From: an uncultured Flavobacteriales bacterium
GTDB taxonomy: Bacteria > Bacteroidota > Bacteroidia > Flavobacteriales > JBLHRE01
Length of the DNA stretch: 64,000 nt
Direction: 5' to 3'
Assembly: GCA_937139155.1 (NCBI GenBank)
Contig: CAKZPI010000036.1
Coordinates: 62,001-126,000, forward strand
Shown: positions 18,544 through 27,563 of the stretch, piece by piece
Layout of the letters: each line of letters begins with the position of its first letter
How positions within the stretch are numbered: position 1 is the stretch's first letter
Position numbers and translations under genes: made by a program
The notes under the pieces: generated by a model
What the model saw: the letters and a program-made list of their open reading frames with translations, nothing else
Told to the model about the DNA's origin: nothing
Database searches by the model: none

Positions 18544-19914
18544 ATGACAAACCTTGCTGACCGAATCGGAAAGTGGATTCAGTGGGCCCTGCCCTCTCCA
18601 TTTACCATTGCCATTCTTCTAACGGTGGCTACCTTCGTATTAGCATTCTTATTTACCGAGGCCTCTAGTGCCTCGGTTTTTTATGCTTGGGAAAATGGGC
18701 TTTGGAACCCCAGCCTTTTGGCCTTTGCGGTTCAAATGATGCTCATTTTAGTGCTCGGACATTGTCTGGCCCTTTCTCCTCCCATTCACGCATTAATTTC
18801 CAAGCTTACCCAAATCCCGAAATCTACCGCAGAAGCTGCCGCCTTAGTTGCCTTCTGCACCTTGAGCCTAAGTCTTTTTAATTGGGGCCTGGGATTAATT
18901 TTCGGAGCTGTTTTTGCCCGGAAAACTGGGGAAGCGCTTGAAGCCAAAAACATTAAATTCAATTACCCCCTCATTGGCGCTGCAGGATATGCCGGTTTCA
19001 TGGTATGGCATGGGGGTATTTCTGGCTCTGCCACAACAAAGGTTGCCGAATCTGGGCACCTAGCCTCCTTAATGCAAGGCTCAAAAGGTTTTCTTGAAAA
19101 AATTCCAGACTCAATTTCATTTTCAGAAACCGTGTTTTCTTCCATGAATTTGATGGGCTCTTTGGGAATTCTAATCCTTTTACCTGCCCTTTTCTTCCTT
19201 ATCGGGAAAAGAATTAAGCCTGAACTCGAAACCAATTTGGCCCTGAAAAAAGAAAACCAAAATGCTTCCATCCAAATTCAAGGCCTTGACCGACTGGATC
19301 ATTTAGGCCTTTTTTCAAAACTCATTGGCGGAATCATTATTCTTTATTTTCTATGGGTTGGATACGAGCGATACATTCAAGATGGGTTTAGATTCATTAA
19401 CCCAAATTACCTGAACGGAATGTTTTTAGGGCTTTGCCTCATCCTTCATAAAAGCATCCATGGATTTTTAAACGGAATTCAAGACGCCATTTCTGGTGCC
19501 TCAGGCATTCTCATTCAATTCCCTCTTTACTTTGGAATCATGGGAATCATGAAATCCACTGGGATGATCCAGGAGGTTTCGGACTTTTTTGTTTCCATCT
19601 CAAACCAAACCACCTACCCCATTTTCACCTTAATCAGTGCCGGACTTGTGAATGTATTTGTGCCGAGTGGAGGTGGACAATGGGCGGTTCAAGGGCCCAT
19701 CATTGTGTCTTCTTCTCTTGCTTTGGATGTTTCCTTACCCAAAGCTATTATGGCCCTTTGCTACGGAGATCAACTCACCAATATGCTACAACCTTTTTGG
19801 GCCCTTCCTCTTCTAGGAATTACCGGATTGAAAGCAAAAAAAATCCTGCCCTTCACCTTATTGATGATGATGGCAGGATTCATATGGTATATATTGATCT
19901 TACTTATGTACTAA
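18544..19914 (+). CDS. Short-chain fatty acid transporter (AtoE family)
   Basis: 456 residues from the ATG at 18544; about 11-12 hydrophobic segments with almost no soluble part. Recognised by WIQWALPSPFTIAILLT, FNWGLGLIFGAVFARK, AAGYAGFMVWHGGISGSA and the conserved NVFVPSGGGQWAVQGPI near the C-terminus. The family imports short-chain fatty acids such as acetoacetate or butyrate across the inner membrane. It begins 7 bp after DUF3127, so the three genes are probably cotranscribed; the link between them is unclear. Convergent with the following barrel gene with adjacent stops. Confidence 0.87.
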   Translation: MTNLADRIGKWIQWALPSPFTIAILLTVATFVLAFLFTEASSASVFYAWENGLWNPSLLAFAVQMMLILVLGHCLALSPPIHALISKLTQIPKSTAEAAALVAFCTLSLSLFNWGLGLIFGAVFARKTGEALEAKNIKFNYPLIGAAGYAGFMVWHGGISGSATTKVAESGHLASLMQGSKGFLEKIPDSISFSETVFSSMNLMGSLGILILLPALFFLIGKRIKPELETNLALKKENQNASIQIQGLDRLDHLGLFSKLIGGIIILYFLWVGYERYIQDGFRFINPNYLNGMFLGLCLILHKSIHGFLNGIQDAISGASGILIQFPLYFGIMGIMKSTGMIQEVSDFFVSISNQTTYPIFTLISAGLVNVFVPSGGGQWAVQGPIIVSSSLALDVSLPKAIMALCYGDQLTNMLQPFWALPLLGITGLKAKKILPFTLLMMMAGFIWYILILLMY

Positions 19915-20577
19915 TTAGCGCATAAACTTTGACCCTACACTTAGGCCAACTACCCGTTGCTTAAAGGATTCTCCATTGTAATTTCCTGCAGATCTCAAAT
20001 CTTCTTGCACCCGAAAGTCAACGTAGAATATGCTACCTCCTGTGGTTTCGGTCTCTAGTCCAATTCCATAAACATAACCTAGGTTATTGGTTTGAAAGCT
20101 GCTGATATCATTGATATACCCATTGTTTCGGTCAACATCTGGGTCGTCAAATTTCCTTTCTTCTTCCGCGTAAAGCAAAAAATTAATGGATGGACCAGCA
20201 TAACCTTTAACCCGGAAATCACTGGTTCCGAAAGATACTTTAGCCAAGATTGGAACATCCACGTAAAGGGTTCTTACAATTTGGGTGAAATCTTCCTCCC
20301 CGCCAAAGGTGCTTACCTGCTCAGAATCCGTGTATTTGGCTCCCCTAAAGTGAAGCAAACCGTCAATCTCCAATCCGAAATTATTGGTGAACTGCTGACC
20401 ACCGGAAACACCAGCTTGGAAAGCAATTTTTCCGATTTGATTTTCGTAGGCTTGGTTTTCCGATATGAAAACGGCGTTTCCAATTCCGATACGAGTACCT
20501 GCTCTAAATCCAGGTGACTGGGCCATTAAAGCGGTTCCGAAAACCACCAAAGCCATTGTAAATACTAATCTTTTCAT
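19915..20577 (-). CDS. Outer membrane beta-barrel protein (PorT/OmpW-like)
   Basis: 220 residues. Signal peptide (RLVFTMALVVFGTALMAQS), then alternating amphipathic strands of the small porin-like barrel family common in Bacteroidota, with motifs FRAGTRIGIGNAVF, FQAGVSGGQQFTNNFGLEID, and a closing VVGLSVGSKFMR. Likely 8-stranded in the outer membrane. No specific substrate can be deduced. Confidence 0.75.
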   Translation of the reverse strand: MKRLVFTMALVVFGTALMAQSPGFRAGTRIGIGNAVFISENQAYENQIGKIAFQAGVSGGQQFTNNFGLEIDGLLHFRGAKYTDSEQVSTFGGEEDFTQIVRTLYVDVPILAKVSFGTSDFRVKGYAGPSINFLLYAEEERKFDDPDVDRNNGYINDISSFQTNNLGYVYGIGLETETTGGSIFYVDFRVQEDLRSAGNYNGESFKQRVVGLSVGSKFMR

Positions 20578-20591
20578 TTTAATAGGGTTTT

Positions 20592-21710
20592 TTAAAGTTT
20601 GACATCCAATGCGTCTCTTAGTGCATTACCAATCAACATAAATGCCAAAACAAATACCATGATGGCCAAGCCCGGCAAGATTGCCAAATAAGCCTTGTCC
20701 ATAATTATATAAGCGTAATGATCTTTGATCATATTGCCCCAAGATGGAATGGGAGGCTGAGCACCTATGCCTAGAAAGCTTAATCCGGCCTCCAATAAAA
20801 TGGCCGTTGCAAAATTAGAGGCCGCTATAACAATCACGGGTGAAAGGCTATTGGGAAGAATGTGCTTGAACAATATTCGAGAGTCATTAAAGCCTAAGGT
20901 TTGTCCGGCCCTCGCAAACTCTAAGCCCCTTACTTGCATAATTTGCCCTCGAACCATTCGGGCAATATCAACCCACATGCTAAGACCCACGGCTAAATAC
21001 ACCTGAAAGGTCCCCTTGCCCAGGGCCAAAGTAATGGCAATTACCCATAAAAGGGTTGGTACCGACCAAAACACGTTGATGAACCACATAACCCCTTGGT
21101 CAATTTTCCCACCAAAATAACCCGCCACAGAACCTAGTATCACCCCTACCAGAATTGAAATGAATACCGCAATAAATCCAACACTTAAAGAAATTCTGGC
21201 ACCAAGCAAAAGCCTAGAAAAATAGTCCCTCCCGAGTTTATCCGTTCCCAAATAAAACTTCAGATGTTTCACCCGGTCCTCAAAGCCCTCGTTATTCCTA
21301 AGACCTAAATCTTCCTTTGAAAACCTTAAGGGGAGTCCTGGCTCACCATCTAAACCTGTGTAAGGCCTTAACTCTAAGGTTTCCTCATCAAGGATTTTAT
21401 AGTCGTGAACCGGAATCTGTCTAAACCTTGGTTTGGCTCCCTGAAGCCATTCCCAGTTTTGATTTTCTTGATAAGCAGAAAGGGGTATTTCAATGACCTT
21501 AACCTCCGCTCCCGGAGGGTGTAGTGCTAGCGGTAAACGAACCCGGTTGGCATGTTCTACCTTGTCTGGAATGAAGGTATAGGCAAGAATGGACAAGACC
21601 GCCACAATCACAATGAAAAACATGGGAATGATTCCGAGGGGATTCCGCTTAAACTTATTCCAGGTTATTTCACCCAATGAGCCGTTTTTCATCATGGCCC
21701 AAAAATACAT
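20592..21710 (-). CDS. ABC transporter permease, OppC/DppC type
   Basis: 372 residues (the initiating codon could also be the Met six codons in). An N-terminal helix (FKRNPLGIIPMFFIVIVAVL region) is followed by an enlarged periplasmic segment of about 110 residues and then five membrane helices of the binding-protein-dependent permease domain, with the EAA loop DIARMVRGQIMQVRGLEFAR and FNDSRILFKHILPNSLSPV. The C-terminal GAQPPIPSWGNMI is typical of oligopeptide/dipeptide permeases. Its DppB partner, ATPases and binding protein are not adjacent, so they must be elsewhere if functional. It ends 14 bp before the barrel gene. Confidence 0.88.
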   Translation of the reverse strand: MYFWAMMKNGSLGEITWNKFKRNPLGIIPMFFIVIVAVLSILAYTFIPDKVEHANRVRLPLALHPPGAEVKVIEIPLSAYQENQNWEWLQGAKPRFRQIPVHDYKILDEETLELRPYTGLDGEPGLPLRFSKEDLGLRNNEGFEDRVKHLKFYLGTDKLGRDYFSRLLLGARISLSVGFIAVFISILVGVILGSVAGYFGGKIDQGVMWFINVFWSVPTLLWVIAITLALGKGTFQVYLAVGLSMWVDIARMVRGQIMQVRGLEFARAGQTLGFNDSRILFKHILPNSLSPVIVIAASNFATAILLEAGLSFLGIGAQPPIPSWGNMIKDHYAYIIMDKAYLAILPGLAIMVFVLAFMLIGNALRDALDVKL

Positions 21711-22409
21711 TTATGATTGAGAGGAATCGCCTTCAAAAACCAATCTATATCCTTCTCCGTGAATATTTATGATTTCAAGGTCTTCGGAAGCCGAAAGGTG
21801 CTTTCTAAGTTTTGTGATGTAAACATCCATGCTTCTTCCATTGAAATAAGTATCCTCTCCCCATACCTTGGTTAAAATCTCATGCCTTGGTACCACCTGA
21901 TTTACGTGATCTACCAATACCTTTAGAAGGGCCGATTCTTTGGGGCTTAGCTTTTTTACCTCCTTCCCTTCCAAGGTCCTTCTTGAGGGGTGAAATTTAA
22001 ATGCACCTAGGTCATACTCCTTTTTATTTTGCTCGTAATGCTTCCCCTTCTTGCGTTGAATTAAGGCCCTCAATTTATACAGCAATACTTCCGCATCGAA
22101 TGGCTTGTTCAAGAAATCATCCGCTCCAAGCTTATACCCTTTTATGGTATCCTCTTTCAAGGATTTTGCGGTTAGAAAAATGAATGGGAGGTTGGGTTTA
22201 ACCTTTTTGATTTCCTCAGCCAATGAAAACCCATCCCTGTAAGGCATCATTATGTCTAAAATGCAGACGTCATAGGTGCCGTTGTGAATGGCAGAATATC
22301 CTTGGTTTCCGTCAACCGCCAGTTGTACTTTAAACCCATTAATTTCAAGGTAATCTTTCATTACCTGACCAAAATTCTTGTCGTCTTCAACCAATAAAAC
22401 CCGAATCAT
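21711..22409 (-). CDS. Response regulator, OmpR/PhoB family
   Basis: 232 residues. Receiver domain 1-120 with acidic pocket EDD (8-10), phosphoacceptor Asp52 in CILDIMMPYRDG, Thr in FIFLTAKS and Lys in LNKPFD. C-terminal winged helix with LSPKESALLKVLVDH and the recognition helix NGRSMDVYITKLRKHL. The stop overlaps nothing, but its start lies 4 bp inside the kinase gene, so it is the partner of the upstream histidine kinase. Target genes unknown; resembles the Bacteroides RprY type. Confidence 0.93.
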   Translation of the reverse strand: MIRVLLVEDDKNFGQVMKDYLEINGFKVQLAVDGNQGYSAIHNGTYDVCILDIMMPYRDGFSLAEEIKKVKPNLPFIFLTAKSLKEDTIKGYKLGADDFLNKPFDAEVLLYKLRALIQRKKGKHYEQNKKEYDLGAFKFHPSRRTLEGKEVKKLSPKESALLKVLVDHVNQVVPRHEILTKVWGEDTYFNGRSMDVYITKLRKHLSASEDLEIINIHGEGYRLVFEGDSSQS

Positions 22410-23917
22410 AAGGCAGGGAATTTTAAGGTGAACTTGGTTCCTCTGCCTTCCTGACTTTCAAGGTTAATCTCTCCGTCATGGGCTTCAACCATTGACTTCA
22501 CATAATGCAAGCCAAGCCCAAACCCTTTTACATTATGAATGTTTCCGGTGGGCACTCTGTAAAACTTATCGAAGATTCTGCCCTGCACCTCGGATGACAT
22601 ACCAATGCCTTTGTCCTGGATTTGAAGAATAGCACTTCCATTTGATTTGATGAGGGAAAGAATAATTTCTGGCGTTTCGGAGCTGTATTTCACCGCATTT
22701 TCAATCAGATTTGAGAGAAGTCCGATCACATGTGTTTCATCGGCCAGAATTTCTACCTCATCTTTTTGCTCAAATTTCACCTGAGCCCCTGCCGCTTCCA
22801 GCAAAAGGTGATGGTGAGCCAAGGCCGTATCAAGGAGTTCAGAAAGGGCATGCCTCTCTTTTTGCAATTGAATTTCCTGTTTACTCAAACGGGCGGTAAG
22901 CAATACCAGCTCAACATGTTGAAGCATTCTTTGATTTTCTTCCCGAATGATTCCAAGGTATCGATTCCGGGTTTCAGATTTTCCGGAAAGGGTTTCATTG
23001 TTGAGTGAATCAAGGGCAAGTCGAACCGTTGCTAGAGGCGTTTTGAACTCATGGGTCATATTGTTAATGAAATCGGATTTCATTTCGCTCAAACGCTTTT
23101 GCTTGTAAATTATTCGGAGGGTGTCTATGAAGACGAAAAGGATGGTGAGGGTGAAGAAAAGGGCAATTAAACCCATCCAAATCATGGATTTTTGAATGGC
23201 AGATTTAGAATTAGCCACTTCTAATCTTACAATTCCGCCACCTCCAAAAACATCCAGGGAAAAAATCTGGGCGAGGAATACATCTTTGCTTTTGGTTTTA
23301 TTTACTGAATCTTCATGAAGGGAAAGCTCAAAGTCTAAATCGTAACCTTTATGGGTAAGCCTTTGCTTTAAATCTGCCTCAAGACTGTCTCGGTTTATCC
23401 TTTCTTCCAAAGGCTTTGGTTTAACCACCATATCAATCAAGATCTGGTCAGCCACTTTATGAAGTTCATTCTGCTTTGCGCGAAGGACCTTTTCAAGAAT
23501 GGCAAAATCAGAAGAGTCAAGGTTGCGATCTTCTGAGTTTACCGTATGGTTTAGGGTTATTAGGGTATCCTCTCCATCTACTTCAATTTTCACGTCAAGT
23601 TGCCCCTGTCCCATCTTAGACTCAAAGCCCATGGCCCTCATTTTCCTTTTCTTAGGAAAGGATTGGACTTGGTTGGAATCTATATCCATCCATTGAATCT
23701 TTTCAACGGAGTCAGGCTTGGCATTTAAAATGGCCAGTCTATTTTCTTCCTTTTCAAACTTAGATATGCTTTCTGCTAAAGCGGAACGAACCTCTCCCTT
23801 GAATTGGTCTTGCTTAAGCTGATAAGCTTGACTGAGCCATAAAATTTGAATGCCCAAAACGCCAATAAGGGCAATGGCCATTCCCAGGGCAATCAAACGT
23901 ATTCTACCTTGTGTCAT
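22406..23917 (-). CDS. Sensor histidine kinase
   Basis: 503 residues. Two membrane helices (about 6-30 and near 250-270) enclose a periplasmic sensor of roughly 220 residues. The H-box is INNMTHEFKTPLATVRLALD, followed by N (NLIENAVKYSS), G1 (IQDKGIGMS), F (FDKFYRVPTG) and G2 (GFGLGLHYVKS) boxes. It is cotranscribed with the response regulator through a 4-bp overlap. Signal sensed cannot be read from the sequence; the layout resembles RprX. Confidence 0.94.
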   Translation of the reverse strand: MTQGRIRLIALGMAIALIGVLGIQILWLSQAYQLKQDQFKGEVRSALAESISKFEKEENRLAILNAKPDSVEKIQWMDIDSNQVQSFPKKRKMRAMGFESKMGQGQLDVKIEVDGEDTLITLNHTVNSEDRNLDSSDFAILEKVLRAKQNELHKVADQILIDMVVKPKPLEERINRDSLEADLKQRLTHKGYDLDFELSLHEDSVNKTKSKDVFLAQIFSLDVFGGGGIVRLEVANSKSAIQKSMIWMGLIALFFTLTILFVFIDTLRIIYKQKRLSEMKSDFINNMTHEFKTPLATVRLALDSLNNETLSGKSETRNRYLGIIREENQRMLQHVELVLLTARLSKQEIQLQKERHALSELLDTALAHHHLLLEAAGAQVKFEQKDEVEILADETHVIGLLSNLIENAVKYSSETPEIILSLIKSNGSAILQIQDKGIGMSSEVQGRIFDKFYRVPTGNIHNVKGFGLGLHYVKSMVEAHDGEINLESQEGRGTKFTLKFPAL

Positions 23918-23980
23918 GAAACAAAATTAATGTGATGCCTTGGTAAAACCTGAAACTTTAACTTCCCTTTAACAAGGTTC

Positions 23981-24970
23981 TTAAGCCTTTGTTTCTTGGA
24001 TTTTCTCCAATTGCCTTTTCCGCATTTCCGGCTTTACCTGAAGAAAAAACGGGATTCCGATTAACGCATGCAATGCCACACCCAGGAACCAAGACAGGGT
24101 AATAACGCCTAAAGCCACAGCCTCCGGTATTCCGATCATTCCAAAAAGCCAAACCCCAACAGCTCCACGAACCAAAATGGCTGAAAACACAAAATGTGGA
24201 ATAAAGGAGACTACGAAATAGTAAGCCGTAACTGCCTGAAAGGTTATAAACCAGTCTACTTCACCCATTAAAAGGTAAATCAATAAAACTTCGTCGGTAC
24301 ACATGATGATGAACCGGATGAGGGTAAGCACCAAGAGTTTTGAGCCATACTTCCAATCTCCATAAATGTCTAAATCTGGCACCCAATCTTTCAGCACCTT
24401 AATCTTCCGGGCCTGTCTGAAAAACCATTTCAACCGAATCACAAAAACTGAGGCTATTATGCAGGTTCCGATGCTTATGTAGGGGGCATACCAGGGCCAT
24501 TCAATTAGGTCTCCTAAAATAAATTTCCCTCCGAAACCTAATCCGGCCAAAGCCACACAAAGCACAAAAGTGATGGAGCAAATGAACATAAAGGCCGGTC
24601 CGTACTTCTTAATAGAATCCGGCAGAAAAAAAGCTCTTATGAAATAGTTTCCGGTATGATTGGGAGTAAGAATTGAAAAGCTCAGCGAACCTAAAACGGT
24701 TCGAAGGGCATGAATCATGTTCATGGGAAACCAGGGTTTGGCAACATGCTTCCAACGCATGGCTTCAATTAGCCAACAAACCGAGTTAAGGTCTAGGATA
24801 AGAAGGGCAAGAAAAAGGTTTCTAAGGGTTAGGAGCTCATCGTTGCTAAAAAAGGTTTGAATTTGAACCCAGGTTTGATTCTCCCACTTATAGTATAGGT
24901 AAACCAAAGAGCCGATAACCACAGCAATCTTGAAAATCCATGAAAGGATATGCTTAGTTTTGCGATTCAC
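23981..24970 (-). CDS. Lysylphosphatidylglycerol synthase-type membrane (UPF0104) protein
   Basis: 329 residues with about eight membrane helices and no cytoplasmic catalytic domain; related to the flippase part of MprF. Typical landmarks are the AMRWKHV segment after the second helix, SLSFSILTPNHTGNYFIRA and GVWLFGMIGIPEAVALGV. The start codon is GTG at 24970, because no upstream ATG is in frame. Divergent to ruvC with the two 5' ends overlapping. Function is inferred from family only. Confidence 0.75.
   Translation of the reverse strand: MNRKTKHILSWIFKIAVVIGSLVYLYYKWENQTWVQIQTFFSNDELLTLRNLFLALLILDLNSVCWLIEAMRWKHVAKPWFPMNMIHALRTVLGSLSFSILTPNHTGNYFIRAFFLPDSIKKYGPAFMFICSITFVLCVALAGLGFGGKFILGDLIEWPWYAPYISIGTCIIASVFVIRLKWFFRQARKIKVLKDWVPDLDIYGDWKYGSKLLVLTLIRFIIMCTDEVLLIYLLMGEVDWFITFQAVTAYYFVVSFIPHFVFSAILVRGAVGVWLFGMIGIPEAVALGVITLSWFLGVALHALIGIPFFLQVKPEMRKRQLEKIQETKA
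24955..24962 (+). promoter_or_regulatory. Probable -7 element for ruvC
   Basis: TAGTTTTG fits TAnnTTTG. It lies 27 bp before a TTG start codon at 24989 and after an ATG at 24950, which therefore cannot be the start if this promoter is used. Confidence 0.5.
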
Positions 24971-24988
24971 TTAGGTAAAAATAAGCCA

Positions 24989-25543
24989 TTGGTTAAAGAT
25001 AAAATCATAATGGGCATTGACCCAGGTACTAGCTTGATGGGCTTCGGCTTGGTAAAGGTAGAAGGAAAGAGCAAACTTCAATTGATTCGGATGGATATTT
25101 TGAAGTTGTCAAAGTTGAGCGATCATAGCTTAAAGCTGAAAAAGATTTTTGAACGTACCCTTAGCTTAATTGATACTTACCATCCAGATGAAGTGGCCAT
25201 TGAAGCGCCTTTTTATGGGAAAAATGTTCAGTCTATGCTAAAGTTGGGAAGGGCTCAAGGCGTTGCAATGGCAGCAGCCTTGTATAGAGAGCTTCCTATT
25301 GTTGAGTATAGTCCGAGAAAGATTAAGCAAAGCATTACCGGAAAAGGTTCTGCAAGCAAAGAACAGGTGGCTTCCATGCTTAAATCCCTAGGATTGATTG
25401 ACGAGATTCCCAAATTATTGGATGGAACAGACGGTTTGGCGGTAGCGGTTTGTCATCATTTCCAAGGCGGAAAACCGGAACTTGATACGAATTACAGTGG
25501 TTGGGGGGCCTTTTTGAAGAACAATCCTGACCGGAAGGCTTAG
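24989..25543 (+). CDS. ruvC: Crossover junction endodeoxyribonuclease RuvC
   Basis: 184 residues from the TTG at 24989 (an ATG at 24950 would give 197 and precede the likely promoter; ATG 25010 is also possible). Resolves Holliday junctions with RuvAB. Catalytic acids: Asp in MGIDPGTSLMGFGL, Glu in EVAIEAPFYGKN, and the C-terminal DGTDGLAVAVCHH pair. PRKIKQSITGKGSASKEQV is the conserved DNA-binding loop. Length after the chosen start agrees with the usual ~173-185. The C-terminus overlaps the HIT gene by 4 bp on the opposite strand. Confidence 0.92.
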   Translation: MVKDKIIMGIDPGTSLMGFGLVKVEGKSKLQLIRMDILKLSKLSDHSLKLKKIFERTLSLIDTYHPDEVAIEAPFYGKNVQSMLKLGRAQGVAMAAALYRELPIVEYSPRKIKQSITGKGSASKEQVASMLKSLGLIDEIPKLLDGTDGLAVAVCHHFQGGKPELDTNYSGWGAFLKNNPDRKA

Positions 25544-25929
25544 GCAGCCTTTATTTTTGCGGCAATTTCAGCCAATTCCTCCTGACTTAGGCTAAGTTTT
25601 TCTCGGCTGAAATTAATGTCAGATACCGAGTTGATAGGAATTAGGTGGATGTGTGCATGGGGAACTTCGAGGCCAATGACGGCCGTACCAATTCTTTCAC
25701 AAGGAATGACCTTTTCAATTTTCTTGGCCACGTCTTTTGCAAATGACCATAAGTTTTGATAGGTGCTCCCGTCAAGGTCAAAGATGTAATCTACTTCCTT
25801 TTTTGGAATGACTAGGGTATGTCCCTTCGCAAGTGGATTAATGTCAAGAAAGGCTAAGAAATCGTCATTCTCGGCAATTTTATGCGAAGGGATCTCCCCT
25901 TTTATGATTTTAGAAAAAACAGAAGGCAT
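25540..25929 (-). CDS. HIT family protein (Hint-like nucleotide hydrolase)
   Basis: 129 residues. Carries the histidine triad near the C-terminus (PHAHIHLIPI) and the upstream KGHTLVIPKKE segment; begins CxxIIKGEIPSHK-like as SxxIIKGEIPSHK (VFSKIIKGEIPSHKIAE), so the N-terminal zinc cysteine of some members is replaced. Hydrolyses nucleoside phosphoramidates in family members. Its ATG shares one base with the greA stop, so they form an operon. Confidence 0.92.
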   Translation of the reverse strand: MPSVFSKIIKGEIPSHKIAENDDFLAFLDINPLAKGHTLVIPKKEVDYIFDLDGSTYQNLWSFAKDVAKKIEKVIPCERIGTAVIGLEVPHAHIHLIPINSVSDINFSREKLSLSQEELAEIAAKIKAA

Positions 25930-26402
25930 TATCTTGAAATGTCTATGATTTCGAATTTCATGGTGCCGGCGGGTACTTGAACCTCGGCAATTTCACCCAC
26001 TTTCTTACCAAGCAAGCCTTTACCAATTGGGCTACTCACGGAAATCTTACCTGCTTTTAGGTCAGATTCAGATTCCGAAACCAAGGTATAGGTCATCTCT
26101 TTCCCATTGGCTTGATTTTTAATTTTCACCTTTGAAAGGATGAGTGCCTTAGAGGTATCCAGTTTAGATTCGTCAATGATTCTAGCATTGGAGATCACCT
26201 CTTCAAGCTTAGAAATTCTCATTTCTAGTAAGCCTTGAGCCTCCTTTGCAGCATCGTATTCGGCATTTTCGGATAAGTCACCTTTATCTCTAGCCTCTGC
26301 AATTTGTCTTGAAATGCTTGGTCTTTCCACATTTTTCATTTGTGCCAACTCAGCTTTTAGCTTTTCAAGCCCTTCTTCTGTGTAATAAGATAAATTACCC
26401 AT
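25929..26402 (-). CDS. greA: Transcription elongation factor GreA
   Basis: 157 residues, standard. N-terminal antiparallel coiled coil (about 10-75) with acidic tip DKGDLSENAEYDAAKE, whose Asp/Glu stimulate cleavage of backtracked RNA by RNA polymerase. C-terminal FKBP-like domain ISVSSPIGKGLLGKKVGE and EIIDI. Transcribed with HIT, downstream of a terminator that ends the preceding operon. Confidence 0.95.
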   Translation of the reverse strand: MGNLSYYTEEGLEKLKAELAQMKNVERPSISRQIAEARDKGDLSENAEYDAAKEAQGLLEMRISKLEEVISNARIIDESKLDTSKALILSKVKIKNQANGKEMTYTLVSESESDLKAGKISVSSPIGKGLLGKKVGEIAEVQVPAGTMKFEIIDISR

Positions 26403-26435
26403 AATTCATTCTAAATGGTTGAAATGTATAAACGC

Positions 26436-26464
26436 AAAAAGAAGATCCAAAGGATCCTCTTTTC
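26436..26464 (-). terminator. Terminator of the receptor-cargo-PorV operon
   Basis: A hairpin with 12-bp arms (AAAAGAAGATCC and GGATCCTCTTTT, one G-T pair) and a 3-base loop; on the minus strand it ends in TTCTTTTT. It lies between the PorV-like gene and greA. Confidence 0.75.
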
Positions 26465-26492
26465 GCGTACAAAATTACTAAATGTATTCTTA

Positions 26493-27539
26493 TCAGAGAT
26501 TTATGCGCGCACCGATGTTGTGAACGTTCGCAAACGGATCAGCAGAACGGTAGGCATAGTCAAGGCTAAAGGTAGTCCCACTCTCTCCTAAAGGAATAAC
26601 TACGGATGCACCAGCGGTAGGGCCTGTAAAGGCCGTAAACCGGGTAGATTCTCCTGTAATTCCTTCTTCATATTCGTAACCGGCACGTAAGTGCAAGATG
26701 TTTCTTAGGTTAAAATCAAACCCAAGTGCAAATTGGTCACGAGTAAAAGAGTTAGAGGTAAAGGTACCTGCAAGGGTTAACTTGCTTTGGCCTTCGGTAA
26801 AGATGAAATCGTAAGCACCACCAATTTTGATAAGGGCAGGCATTTCATACGACTCAGAGCGTTGCTCGAGAGCCATTTGATAATCACCGCCTTTCTCTGT
26901 TAAACGGATGGACATACCATCACCAGAGAACGCCATTGGAGGACCCACATTTTTCAAGGAAATACCAAATCTAATGTGCTTATTCACCCCTGTGATGTAT
27001 TGAATACCGGCATCAAAAGCTACTCCACTAGATTTCAAATCAGGAATTGCCTCCTGAACCACTTTTACGGTGAAACCACCATAAATAGACTCAGTAAACT
27101 TCTTAGCATAAGATATTCCTAGATTAGAAAACGATGGGCTATAAGTACCCAAAGATCCATCAGGATTATCTTCTGTAGTAATGTCAATTTCACCGAAGTC
27201 AAATGACATTACACCAAAACCAAGAACTCCATTCTCACCTACTTTTTGGGTAAACCCAAAAGCATTGATTCCGATATCAGCAAAGAAGCTGGTATGCGAA
27301 AAGATGAGTTCAGTTTTCTGGGTATGGGCAAGCCCACCAACGTTAAGGAACATTCCTTCAAGGCCCTCAACATGTGCCATATTGGCTCCCGCCATACCGG
27401 CACTTCGCGCCCAAGGATTGATCAATAACTGAGTTGCCCCCGCAGACCCCCCACGTTGGGGGTTTCCGGCGTAGGCAGTACTGGTTCCTACCAGTACTGC
27501 TGCCGTTAAAATGGGGATTATATATTTTCTCATGTTCAT
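26493..27539 (-). CDS. PorV/PorQ-family outer membrane protein
   Basis: 348 residues. Signal peptide (RKYIIPILTAAVLVGTSTAYA), then the family hallmark NPWARSAGMAGANMAHVEGL and LNVGGLAHTQKTEL. The rest is a beta-barrel of the FadL-like type ending in VHNIGARINL. PorV is the shuttle that brings T9SS cargo from the translocon to the attachment complex; members of this wider family often sit beside T9SS cargo. Here it is last in a unit whose second gene encodes such a cargo, which suggests a dedicated shuttle or partner. That role is inference. Confidence 0.85.
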   Translation of the reverse strand: MNMRKYIIPILTAAVLVGTSTAYAGNPQRGGSAGATQLLINPWARSAGMAGANMAHVEGLEGMFLNVGGLAHTQKTELIFSHTSFFADIGINAFGFTQKVGENGVLGFGVMSFDFGEIDITTEDNPDGSLGTYSPSFSNLGISYAKKFTESIYGGFTVKVVQEAIPDLKSSGVAFDAGIQYITGVNKHIRFGISLKNVGPPMAFSGDGMSIRLTEKGGDYQMALEQRSESYEMPALIKIGGAYDFIFTEGQSKLTLAGTFTSNSFTRDQFALGFDFNLRNILHLRAGYEYEEGITGESTRFTAFTGPTAGASVVIPLGESGTTFSLDYAYRSADPFANVHNIGARINL

Positions 27540-27563
27540 GACTTTTCTTCTTTTTCCGGTTTC

